This document shows, in pieces, positions 1 to 10,110 of a DNA stretch of 64,000 bases. Where the stretch lies: NCBI GenBank assembly GCA_030847615.1, contig JAUMIR010000004.1:233534501-233598500 (forward strand), written 5' to 3'. The notes under the pieces were generated by a model, which was not told where the DNA came from, searched no databases, and saw only the letters and a program-made list of their open reading frames with translations. The stretch is from Gambelia wislizenii. Lineage: Eukaryota; Chordata; Lepidosauria; Squamata; Crotaphytidae. Within the stretch, counting starts at the first letter, position 1; each line of letters begins with the position of its first letter. A program made the position numbers and the translations under genes.

Positions 1-203
1 GTATTTACAATTGTTTTAACTCATCCTTTTGTCATTTGGTAATTAATACATATTTCATATGCATCCTTCTTGACTGTCTAAAGTGCTTGCTTATCAGCAT
101 GAGGAAAGAAAATGCATACTTGTCTTAAAAATAACAAAACCCACAACATAGAGTTGGCAAGAATATTTGCCTAGGATCTGGACTGCATTCTCAGAAGCAG
201 AAA

Positions 204-209
204 TTTATT
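204..209 (-). terminator. NFATC1: Candidate distal polyadenylation signal AATAAA of NFATC1
   Basis: This is the only canonical AATAAA that I found on the minus strand between the exon 11 stop and the window edge. A GU-rich stretch follows about 45-60 nt downstream. It could be the poly(A) site of the long isoform, but a later site outside the window is equally possible. Confidence 0.45.
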
Positions 210-910
210 GCTAAATCCAAAGCCTTCACAAGGCAACTGGGTATATCTGCCAAGTATAAATACAAATATATGCATATATGCTACTTTGTATGAACATGCA
301 TACACATAAATCAATTGAGGAAAAGATAGATGGCAGTGTTTTTGTCCATCAACCTTAATATTTTTTGTTGTTCAATGTTCTTGTGCTATACCTGAAGCCT
401 GATTTAAGTCAAAATGTTAACATGCTACTATGATTAACAGTCCTACAATTCATGAACAATGTCATGTGATGGGCTCAAAATATACATTTGAGATGATAAC
501 TTGATTTTTAAACGGCATCAGGAATAAGGCAACATGATATCAGAGTTCAAGGATGTTTTTTGTTTTTTTGTTTTGAAGAAATCATGGAACTGAGACACAC
601 TTTTTACTTTAAAATAGTTCTTAAAACTTAGATATGCTAGATAGCTTCTGTGCCCAAAAATACTCTGGGTGGCAGCAAATTCAAGGTTGCCAATAAAATG
701 TCCTGATGCCACAATCTAACATAATAAGGCACTTTCAGGGTTGTAGTCCAGTAGAGCTCAAAGCAGGAGGGAAGTCAATTTTTGAGCCAGTTACATTTTC
801 TATGTCAACCCATGAAACACACAATTCATATTTCATTTCCTCCATTTTCCTTGAGATGACTTTTTTTAAGAAAAGGAGGTGTTTTCTTAGCTGAAGCCAG
901 CCAGTTTCCC

Positions 911-943
<33 letters not shown>

Positions 944-953
944 CATGCGCGCG
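911..953. repeat. (AT)n(GT)n microsatellite followed by an alternating CG/CA run, in the 3' UTR
   Basis: A run of AT dinucleotides passes into GT and then a mixed purine-pyrimidine alternation (gcatgcgcgcgtgc). In the NFATC1 transcript it reads as a CA-rich then UA-rich run. Alternating purine-pyrimidine DNA of this kind can adopt Z-form. Its length is likely polymorphic. Confidence 0.9.
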
Positions 954-1109
954 TGCAAGCATGCACGCACAAATACATTAAGAGAAGAGGTAATTGTCTG
1001 TTCCAAACATTCAAGGAAGCAGAGGAGCAGAGCAGTACCAAGAACAATCTTCTGCTTATCAGACGCCACTGTCTCAGCTAAGCATAAAACTAGATTTCAA
1101 GACAGCCAG

Positions 1110-1159
1110 CTATGAATGGATGTTGGTGCTGGAGAGGTCATTTCGTATTATTTCATTTA
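1110..1159 (-). CDS. NFATC1: NFATC1 last coding exon (exon 11 by human numbering): C-terminal 15 residues and stop
   Basis: This tiny exon ends the long isoform of NFATC1, a calcineurin-regulated transcription factor. On the minus strand an AG acceptor (1161-1160) follows a strong pyrimidine tract. The exon opens with two bases that complete a Val codon split with exon 10, then reads NEIIRNDLSSTNIHS and TAG (1112-1110). From memory, human NFATC1 isoform C ends NEIIRNDLSSTSTHS, so 13 of 15 residues agree. The incoming phase equals the outgoing phase of the exon at 40378-41058. The exon is far too short to be found as an ORF; it was located by searching for the expected peptide. The assignment is firm; only transcript data could show extra splice variants. 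Confidence 0.94.
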
Positions 1160-1498
1160 CTGCAAAGGAAGAAAAAACACAAGTGGAAAAGAATTATTTC
1201 ACTGTATTCTCACCATATCATCTTCAGCTGACAGCAACATTTAAAGACACTTGAATTAGTGTAGCCAGTTTCTCTGTGCCTATGGGTACTAAGCATTAAA
1301 TGCCAATTAAATAGCAGATCAAGACTGGTCTAAATACAAAAAGAAGAGCATTATCCCTAAGAAACTGACATGCTAACATGTGTGGGTTCTAGACTCCCAT
1401 TAGAAATGTAATGCTAAAGGCTTTGTTGTATTGCATCACACATATTCAATCTCCAAATTAGTCACAGACAAAAAACCAAAATGCACCTGAAGGCCAAA

Positions 1499-1521
1499 AT
1501 AAATAAATAAATAAATAAAAT
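1499..1521. repeat. (AAAT)n short tandem repeat
   Basis: About five AAAT units occur in a row. This is probably simple sequence or the A-rich tail of a decayed element. Confidence 0.8.
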
Positions 1522-1929
1522 AACAAGAAGAGGGCAACCAAAGGACTTATCGACTGCATGTAAATTGACAAGAATTTGAAGGAACAACACGTGAACTGCA
1601 GGGTGCTGACTGGAAGGTATGAAAATGGCTATGGTATTCTTGGATACTCTGTTGTTTCTGCAATGGAAGAGATGATGCAACAAGGCAGGGACCATAGCTG
1701 GTGTTTTTGCTTGCTCACAATCAGAATCTGTAAAACAGATAAAACTCTGTGGCTTCTTCAACAGCACAGACACATGAAAACTCTTTTCTACATCTGAATA
1801 CTTCTAAGGATGAGGCAGTGAATTAAAAAAAATCCACAGGGACTTTTTTTTTAAAAAAAAGGAGTAAACAATGCCCATAATCTAAGCATTAGCTTGCATG
1901 ATTGACAGTAATATGTTTTTGTTACTTGT

Positions 1930-2360
1930 GATTCCTCTCTCATTTCCCTCCTCCCAAAGTACACTGTTGGGTTGGGTTGTTTCCCACACTCTGGTTATGT
2001 CCATTTATCGCTTGTGATTTTTGGCAGATGGACAGGAAATGACTGAACCTGGCAAAGGCCATCAACAGTGAGCCGCACAACATCCCTTCTATTTCCACCC
2101 TGCCTCCCTGTGGTCTCTGCCACTGCCTGATTTACATTAAGATAGACAAAATGTCATCAGTGAGGCTGTCACCACTTTGGAGCTTTCCTAACATCACAGG
2201 GAAGGGGAAACACAAGCCCACGTCATGGAAGTTGCCTGGAAAAGCCCACATGTCCCTTTGCTTGTGGTTTGTTGATCATTTCTGCTTAGATAAATCTGTG
2301 CACTTGGGCAAGAGAGGGACATGCTGATCAAAAACAAACTTCCTGGAGATCAGCACTGTT
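1930..2360. other. Unique, non-repetitive intron segment; possible conserved or regulatory element
   Basis: About 430 bp show no inverted repeat, LINE or SINE signature and no A-rich tail, and are more balanced in base composition than their surroundings. Short matches to factor sites include TGTGGTTT (RUNX-like, near 2264), GGAAA (NFAT/ETS-like) and AGATAA (GATA-like, near 2288). Such short motifs occur often by chance. The segment lies about 0.8-1.2 kb inside intron 10, next to the last exon. A regulatory role is speculation without alignment to other species. Confidence 0.25.
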
Positions 2361-2766
2361 GATTTTTTAAAAAGATCTGTAGCATATCTCATAGGGGGAA
2401 AAAAGGCAAGTTAAATCAGAGGCTAGACCAGCACAGAAAAATGGGAGTAGTAAGTCAGTGAGTGTTTGGTATGCCTTTTTAATTATGAGGTACTATGTAG
2501 GGTGCTGGGGGACATGGTCAGTTGTAACAAACAACTTTCAGCCTGAATGAGTTAAAACAGCAGTTATGTAATGGCTAATTAAAGTATCACAGCATATCAG
2601 TTCAGTTGGGCCAGGTAAGTTGAGGAACTGGTGAGGACTACCTCAGCCTTATACAATCTTTCTTCCAGATTTGGTTTCTCAAGTATGAGCCACCTGTCAT
2701 TTAGAATAGTGCAGTAACAGTTCTTATTTTGCCTGATCAAATGTTTCCCTAGCCTTCCATGACTAT

Positions 2767-2988
2767 GGCTGCATCTGCACTACAGAAATAATCCAGTTTG
2801 ACATGGCTTTAATTACCATGGCTCAGTGCTATGGAATCTTGAGATTTGTAGTTTGTTGTGGCACCAGAGCTCTCTGACAGAGAAATCTAAAGATCTCACA
2901 AAACTACAAATCCCAGAATTCCAGAGCATTGAGCCATGGCAGTTAAAGTGGTGTCAAACTGGATTATTTCTGCAGTGCAGAAGCAGCC
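2767..2988. mobile_element. Palindromic MITE, 222 bp, with TAT target duplication (PIF/Harbinger-like)
   Basis: The left end (GGCTGCATCTGCAC...) and right end (...GTGCAGAAGCAGCC) are inverted, and the pairing continues into an arm containing aataatccagtttgaca and its complement. TAT lies directly on both sides (2764-2766 and 2989-2991). A 3-bp TWA duplication with G/C-start termini fits PIF/Harbinger-type elements. It has no coding capacity. Confidence 0.7.
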
Positions 2989-3768
2989 TATGTCTCCTGT
3001 CTTTGTTTGCCTAATCTGCAAACTGATCCCTGGCTTGCCGTTGACCATGCCATCCATTACTGACTCCCCAGTGGACCCATGTCTGCTTGTGTTGGAAAGG
3101 GATTCTCAAGAGTGGTCTGTCCCCAAGTTTGACCATGGCTCCAGACAAGCCTTTCCTTCCAAAACTAGAATGGTGTAGGAAAATATCTCCAAAAGCACAC
3201 AAGAATGTATTTTTTAACTTTTCCACTGATTCTAATGGAAACTATAGCTCCACATTTTAATGGAATATACTCAACCAATGAAGAACAATAATATAGGCAG
3301 CTATGTTTTCTATAAACATGGACACAGTTGCCTGGATTATTGCCGGTAGTTCCAGTGTACTCGTACTCGAAACATGCGAAACAGTTGGAAACAGAAAAGC
3401 AATTGATTTACCATATAATCATGCTACAATCAATACATTCCAATATGTGCCATAAAGCCTTAACAGAGCTAGTATTCACCTGATAGGATGCAATAGGGAA
3501 ATACCTGGTTACACATGAGTTTCCACTGATGCCTTAAAATATAACAATGAACGTGCTATGCAGATTTATTAAATGGGGTTTCTACCACTTGATGCAAATC
3601 ATTGTTTGGGCATTTACAATGGGAAACTTCATATTCATATAAAGGGGAACACTTTGTTGAGCTACCTGAGAAAGTTAGCAATGTGCTATGTTGTGCTGAA
3701 GCTTCAACCAAATTTTTCTAAGTTGGGTGGGAGAATGTACTTGATCCACATTCAGTATCATGTCAGGG

Positions 3769-3900
3769 TAAGGGTGGGCAAAGTGCATCCTGCAGATGCT
3801 GTTGGACAACGACTCTCATCAGCAAAGCTAACAATGAGGAATGCTAGGAGTGCTGGAACTGACAGCCCAACATCTGGAGGGCTGCATTTGCCTACCCTTA
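3769..3900. mobile_element. Short foldback MITE, about 132 bp
   Basis: The ends TAAGGGTGGGCAAA and TTTGCCTACCCTTA are inverted. The inner arms carry the motif around gttggacaacgactctca, which is a decayed form of 'tggactacaactccca'. The GGGTGGGCAAA terminus resembles non-autonomous hAT elements common in squamates. No clear target duplication was found. Confidence 0.6.
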
Positions 3901-4281
3901 GCTTAAGTGCAAGCATACACATTGTCAGCTAATATTTGGAAGACACCTTTGGTATCTCATTAGTACATCTGCTGCTCCTGTCTTTGGAGTGGTATTTGAA
4001 TCCTTAGCAATGATACTTCAGTTTCCGTCATCTTTGTATTCTTTGGGTGACTTCTTATGTAACATTTGTGTTGTGGCATCTGCTGCAGCATGACTCATTC
4101 CCATGTTCTCAAGGCAACATCAGCAGTCCCACTCCACATGGCAAGATTCCACATTGTAGCTGCACACTGATATTGCCATTCACAGAAACTGAGGCAGCAC
4201 AGTTTCCTCCCACATGAATCTGTGCAGAATTTTCCATGTTAAGAAAGTAACATGATAACAAATCTGCCAATAGAACCTCTT

Positions 4282-4379
4282 AAGGTCCAGGAGCCAAGCA
4301 TCTGGGAGGGAATTACTGGTTATTATTTGTCCTTTAGTACCTAGTTATTCCCTCCCAGATGCGTGGTTCCTGGACCTTT
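4282..4379. repeat. Near-perfect 38-bp inverted repeat with a 20-nt loop (hairpin)
   Basis: The left arm (4282-4319) and right arm (4340-4379) are inverted copies with only a few mismatches, sharing AGGTCCAGGA and CATCTGGGAGGGAAT. The 98-nt stem-loop would form in the pre-mRNA. It is most likely a foldback transposon remnant. Its size and pairing also fit a pre-miRNA-like hairpin, but nothing here proves expression. Confidence 0.8.
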
Positions 4380-4441
4380 TGGGTTTCCACTGGCATGGTC
4401 TCATATGCATTAATAGAAACAGAACCCTTACTGGGTTTTCT

Positions 4442-4570
4442 GGGCTAAATCCAACTGTTAGTCTCAATTTGAGTAGAGCTACTGAATCAGTAGATCTGAC
4501 ATAAATGCTGACTTAAGTCCCCTTGATTCAATGGATCTGTTCTAGTTGCAGCTAACAATTGGATTTAATT
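4442..4570. mobile_element. Short MITE with inverted ends GCTAAATCCAACTGTTAG / CTAACAATTGGATTTAAT
   Basis: The two ends are inverted copies, about 130 bp apart. Elements with related ends occur at 44045-44161 and probably in decayed form near 18990-19125, so this is a small repeat family. The superfamily is not assignable from the ends alone. Confidence 0.6.
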
Positions 4571-4701
4571 CTCTCAATGTGAAATAAAAATAAAGAGAAG
4601 ACCCAGTATTCTTACTTTTGTCTCTACTAGTGCTACTGGTTCAAGAAGCTGCTGTAGCCCTTGAAAGAGGGATGTCCATGTTGGACAAGTGAGTGAGTGA
4701 G

Positions 4702-4704
4702 ACA

Positions 4705-4746
<42 letters not shown>
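4702..4746. repeat. (CA)n(GA)n compound microsatellite
   Basis: About ten CA units run directly into about twelve GA units. The repeat creates a low-complexity minus-strand ORF, which is not a gene. Confidence 0.95.
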
Positions 4747-4989
4747 ACTTATTGAAGCAGTCAACAGACCTCATAATAGAAATAAAATGTACTGTAAATA
4801 CTATAACTTCACTGCTAGGGTGCCGCCCCATTCCCAACACACAAATAGCATAAACAAATGAAAACATGAATAAATAAAAACATAAATAAATGAAATAACA
4901 GCATGCTTCAAGAAGGATACCGTTTATTGGCTGCCAAAAGCTACAAGGGGATACTCTAATGCTTGACAATCAACAACAACAACAACTAT

Positions 4990-6818
4990 AACTAATATTG
5001 TTGCTATTTAAATGAAGTCCACAGTTAAATGCTTCTAGCTGAATGGAATACAAATACGTTCTCTTTTAAAAATGCATATTAAATACAACTGATGGGTTTG
5101 TATCAATACTTTGAAGGCAATACAGAGGTTTCTACAGAGCCACTTTAGACATAGAGAAAAGCATTGTCAAACACTCTTTAACAAAAATATTAACTATTCA
5201 CACAAACAAAAGTAAAATGTCATGTTTTGGACTGATCCCTCCCCAATTATATGAAAAATGGAAAATTTACAGCACAAGTCTTTGCATATCAACTCAGAAA
5301 TTTGCCCTCTAAATTCAATGCGACTGGTTCACTCTCGGGTAAGTGGTTACTCTTTTGCAGCCCTAGTCACATCTAAAACAGAACAAATTGAAAAACAAAA
5401 AGCAGAAACTAAACCAACTAGCTATGGTTCTCCCACAGTTTCCCGCTGTTCTGAGATCTTACTTTAAACAGCTTAGAGATTGAATGGCCTCTTATGAATA
5501 AACATACTTCTGATAAACTGTGCGTCAACAGGCAAATCATGGTTATTATACAGAATGAAGCAAAATTTATGGTACCAAATATTTAGTTTATTTCTGAAGT
5601 TCATTTTGAATGTAAGGATGGACAATGGATTCCAAAATGTCAGAGGATGTAAAGATTTACGGAACATTTAAAAATCTTTAACTGTATCTGTTTTTTACTT
5701 CCACAGTTCTCTCACTAAAATTTCTTGTGGCCATTACAAAGGCTAATTTGGCAACCACAGCTCTTTGAGATCTCTTACACTAATCTAAAACTCATCTTAC
5801 CAGTGAGTTAACTTAAGGAAATAGGGAGAAAGTTGGAATGCTCAAGCTCACAGGGTCACTTTTTGGCCAAAAAGTTCATTCATTCAAGAAGCTCCAGTGT
5901 GCAATACTTACCATACAATTCTATACATGTATACATTTTGTATATATTTTATACAAAAGAAGTATATAATTCAATAGGAATTTCTTTCAAGTAAATGTGT
6001 ATAAAACTATAGCCTATATCCCTACAGATGAGCAGAGTCCTTCCTAAAATAGAAGTTCACATTTCTTTTTTTTAATAAATTTTCTGATGAACTTGCCAAT
6101 TATACACCCCCCAGTTTCTCAGTGTGCTCTCCAAATTAAGGTCTGTTACACTGATAGTTTCCACTGTCATGCCTACCTTTCCACTGACAAAATGCATTTT
6201 AATATAAAAAAAGTCCAGCATAAAGAGTTAAGAAAGTCAGGTTTGCTATGTGACAACTCTACTTTTCAGAGGTCTGGAAAAAGAAGTTTCTCTGTTGCTA
6301 TGCACACTAGGTGCCTCTGCAACAGGATGTGGCAAGCTGTTATACCACAATTTAGTTTATTATTTTCTTCTTCTTCTATATAACTTTACAATGACCTTGC
6401 TATGGAAGTACTATAGTAAATAAAACAATATTAATGACACAATAGTTTGGTTTACTGTTTTCTGTTATTTTGAAAGGCAATCAGTGTTAATGAAGCCAGT
6501 CTACTTTTTAAAATTAACATAGAAAGTTTAACTACCATTGATGCTAAATTCTAAACTAAAAATAATAATAATGGAAGACAGACTTTTTCAAACTTCTTCC
6601 CCGACATGTATTTCCTGGCTGCACCTGGGAACAGCAAGTCCCTTGAGATAAAACAGAGGCCTACAGATGTCAACCTGGTTCCACTATTGTTAATTGGAAA
6701 ACCAGAACTTGAAAAGTGGCCATACTGGCTTGGGGATTCTGGGAGCTGTAATCCAAGAAAGTATCTTTTCCAAACTTTAAGAAAAATGTCTATTAATTCT
6801 AATGTAGTTGAAATAAAG
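4990..6818. other. Intron 10 sequence without recognisable gene
   Basis: The segment is AT-rich and unique in appearance, with short chance ORFs on both strands. An (AAC)n run at about 4971-4987 may be the tail of a decayed retroelement. I see no exon or complete mobile element. Confidence 0.6.
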
Positions 6819-7203
6819 CAGTGGCTCTTAACCTTTTCTTTACCAGCGACCCACTTTAAATATCTTTTGTTGCCGTGGACCTCCAAGACTTAACTCAAGA
6901 CTTAAAACCCTAATAATCATAATAATATAATACAATTACACCATCCATTAAACCTTTGCTCAGAGGCATGGGGGCGGGGAAGGGAGACTTTTCTTCTGCT
7001 TCTTCCTGTCAGTTTGTGGCTGGAGTTGATTGAATGGCAATGTGCATGCCAAGCCAGCCAGCCAACCTTTGCCTTGGTTCCTGCCACATGGCCACTTAAC
7101 TATAGAGAGGAGGTGGGCCAAGCAGCATTCAAGCCTTCATGGACCCCCTGTGAAGACATCACAGACCCCTAGGGGTTCCCAGATCACAGGTTAAGAACCA
7201 CTG
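6819..7203. mobile_element. Non-autonomous hAT transposon, 385 bp, with 8-bp target duplication
   Basis: The ends CAGTGGCTCTTAACCT and AGGTTAAGAACCACTG are inverted, and CAGTGGTTCTTAACCT is a classic hAT (Charlie-type) terminus. The flanks AAATAAAG (6811-6818) and AAATCCAG (7204-7211) form an 8-bp duplication with two mismatches. The interior has no transposase. Confidence 0.85.
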
Positions 7204-7211
7204 AAATCCAG

Positions 7212-9977
7212 AAATATCCCCCAGACTACGTTAAAGCAGGTTTACCTCAACAAAGGCCAGTTCGAACCAACAGGAGATGCACTTGCAAAAGAAGAAGAAG
7301 ATGGGAACACTAGAGAAGACTATAGATTACAGTGGTGAAAGCTTTGATGCACAAAAAAAATGCAGGTTCAGATCTGCTATGACTTTACTAGATTATCCAT
7401 TATTTGCAAGTCTAAGTAAAGGACCAGAGACGTCCAAGAAAGATTGTAAAACAGCAGAGGAACTAGACAGCTTAAAACACAGGTTACAGAGTGCTGAATC
7501 TGCAATTTTATGACCCAAGATTAATGTACCTACTGAAAATTGGTCCCTGGTTTTTGAGTCCAACTTTTCTGGAGGTTGGGGGGAGAGAGCAATGTTTAAA
7601 TTAATGAGATACTGTACAGCATGCACTTCAGTGCCTCCACAAAAGAATACTGCTGTGAATTACAGAGACATTTCAGATAGTAGATTTAAGATCCTGAACC
7701 TTTTGGCCTATCCCTGAACAACACAGAACCATCAGCAAAAGAGACTGTGAAGAATGTGACTCATATTCTTACCTGGTTGCTAAAATCTAGGAAACTTGGT
7801 CAAGCTAGCTTCCACAGTGAAACCATAATTGGCCTACTCCCTGCCCTTTCAGAATTTAGCAAATCTGACAAAGCAGATCGTTTCTTCCAACTAGCTTAGA
7901 TGCAAATACAAGCATAGCTCAGTTAACAAAACCTCCGAAACTGAAGCTCCTTTTTACAAAGGATTTTCACGCTATCCAGTCACCCTTTCTTCCCTTTTCC
8001 TCTGTCTAGCTGGAAGATTTATTTAGCAGCATTGACCCTGGGGGAATGATGGAGCACTAGACAAACACATATTCTCAGTTGTGGGTTGTAGCTGCATGTC
8101 TGCACTAAACAAAGCTAGAGCTAGGAGGGAGTAGATGCTGCTCTAGCTGATCCTTCTGTAGCTGTGTGTGCCTCACTGCAACAGACAAGGTAAAAGCAGC
8201 TGCCTCCATAATCCCTTATGAAGCATGCATGAATAAGAAAACAGATAGAAAACAAAAAAGCAAATAAACCTGCATCAAAAGGCCCCAGCATGTTAAAAAG
8301 TATAAATCTATAAGTTTGGCTACCAAAGTGGAAATCATAAGCAAAGTGGAGGCTGATGAAACAAAAAGTCATCCCTGGATGCTTTTTGGAAGAAGCCTTC
8401 AGGTGGTCTCTTGAAGGTTCAAAATGTTTTAGTTTACTTATGTAAGGCTTAGCTGACCTGGTTGTTTCATTTCACATGTTTACTCAGAACTAAATGAAAA
8501 GTTTTCTGAAACAAGTTGAACTGTTCTTCTTTTGTGTGGTGCAGGAATCTGCTTCATTAACATAGATATATCCTCTCCCATATTTCAGTCCTGTTTGCAA
8601 CATACAGGAAGTGTCTTTGTTGGATGACGTAGCCTCCTGTTTCCCCAAGTAAATGCTCAGCAGAACTCAGGTGCAAGATACCATTCATGCCCATCTCACT
8701 CCTGACACTGATTGTTATATTCTTTTGGATCTGTTTGATTGTATACAAGATACACTGCAAGGCAGTATTTTGCTGTAGAACAGAGGCTGAGTTGTGGGGG
8801 CAGGAGGAATGTCAGTTTTTCACAAGCCTTCCATCTTTCTTGCATCATTGGGAATTCAAAGGCTGTGCCACTGGATCATAAGCTCTGTCAAGTTCTACCA
8901 AGCTAGTAGAGTACAGGCCCTGTGGCAGAGTGTGTGCCTGCTATCTGAGGACTAGTCTAGCTATATACAGAGTGGCTCATCACCAAAAGGATAGTAAGCA
9001 GGTGATGAGTTAGCTATAGCAAATATAAACACAACAATGGTGTTGTGGAAGGGCTGCCAACACTAATAAAATCACTAACCTTTGAGGTACTCAAGGTACA
9101 ATTTGTTTGAGTTGTTTATAATGGCTGCATGCTTCCCCCTTGACATCACAAAATACTGGACCTAGTGTTATCAACAACCTCTTCCTCCTGAAAAGAAGTG
9201 ACACGAATGGGACCTCAACACTGTAAAATAAGGAGTGTATACTACACTGTTAATATGTATAATGCTATGAAAGCAGGAAGAAAAGAGGGTCAGAATGATA
9301 GGGGAGAAAGTAGACTCTCTGGCAACAACAACAAAAACAAATTATAATAGTAATCCAACAATCTATATATGTGGTGAATTTTAATAGAAATAAGTAGATT
9401 CAAGTTCCTCTGTTACAAGTTGCTATTGTTTTGAATGTTACAGCTCTGTGAGGGAGCACAGTATGCACAAGGATATGTGAGAAGTCTACATCTGAAGGTT
9501 GATTCACACCTGTATGTACATAATTTGGTATCTTGTAACTTGGTGACCTACTGTTGAAGGTTTGTGTCTTGCTTGTCTTGCTAAGGACTTGCATTTTAAA
9601 TGATGGAAGATGAGACAAGAATCCTCTGTGCCTGAAATGTCTGATTTGTGAAGGCTGCTTGACATGAGTATTATCATCTCTTGATGTTGCAGACACTGGG
9701 GAAACTTATTCAGCACAAGTCTGAACTCCTTCTAAGTGACCCTCTGTCATATGACAGGGACAGTTTGAAAATACATTACCACCATTACCTGTTGATACTG
9801 TCAAGGCTCATAGGACAAGATGGGTACAGGAAGAAGGTCTTTTGAGTACTAACTGAGAGAGTCCAACTTCTCATCTGTAAAACTGAAAAGATACCAATAT
9901 ACCTCACTTACTGAGGGTGAAATAAACTTTGGTACTCAGTGCTTGAACTATATGCCTTAATAATTCCAATTGATCAT
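7212..9977. other. Intron 10 sequence without recognisable gene
   Basis: I read this as mostly unique sequence. The ORFs are under 100 codons, lack splice-phase context and match no family I know. No complete repeat was recognised. Confidence 0.55.
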
Positions 9978-10110
9978 GGATGGGCAAAATGCAAATCTCT
10001 GTATGTTATTGAACTGCAACTCCCAGCATTCATCTGCACTGGCTATTCTAGCTAGGGCTTCTGGGAGTTGTAGTCCAATAACATCTGGATAGGGATAATT
10101 GTGCCCTGAG
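9978..10110. mobile_element. Foldback MITE with 'gaactgcaactcccagca ... gggagttgtagtccaa' arms
   Basis: The arms at about 10010-10030 and 10060-10080 are inverted copies of the 'tggactacaactcccag' motif. The outer ends (GGATGGGCAAAATGC / GGGATAATTGTGCCC) are also roughly inverted. The outer boundaries are approximate. Confidence 0.6.

Larger units (their letters stand above)
1..1109 (-). other. NFATC1: 3' UTR of the long NFATC1 transcript (partial or nearly complete)
   Basis: This is the sequence after the TAG stop of the last coding exon, on the minus strand. It is AT-rich, has no conserved reading frame, and contains a long alternating CA/TA repeat. One AATAAA lies at 209-204, with a GU-rich stretch about 45-60 nt further on (around 140-160), which would make a UTR of about 0.9 kb. 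A Pumilio-type motif TGTAAATA occurs at 9-2, beyond that signal. The real cleavage site may lie outside the window. That this is UTR is inferred from position; the poly(A) site is only a candidate. Confidence 0.75.

Noticed and set aside
994..1254. 86-codon plus-strand frame over the last NFATC1 exon
   Set aside because: It is antisense to the conserved exon 11 coding sequence and has no family match.
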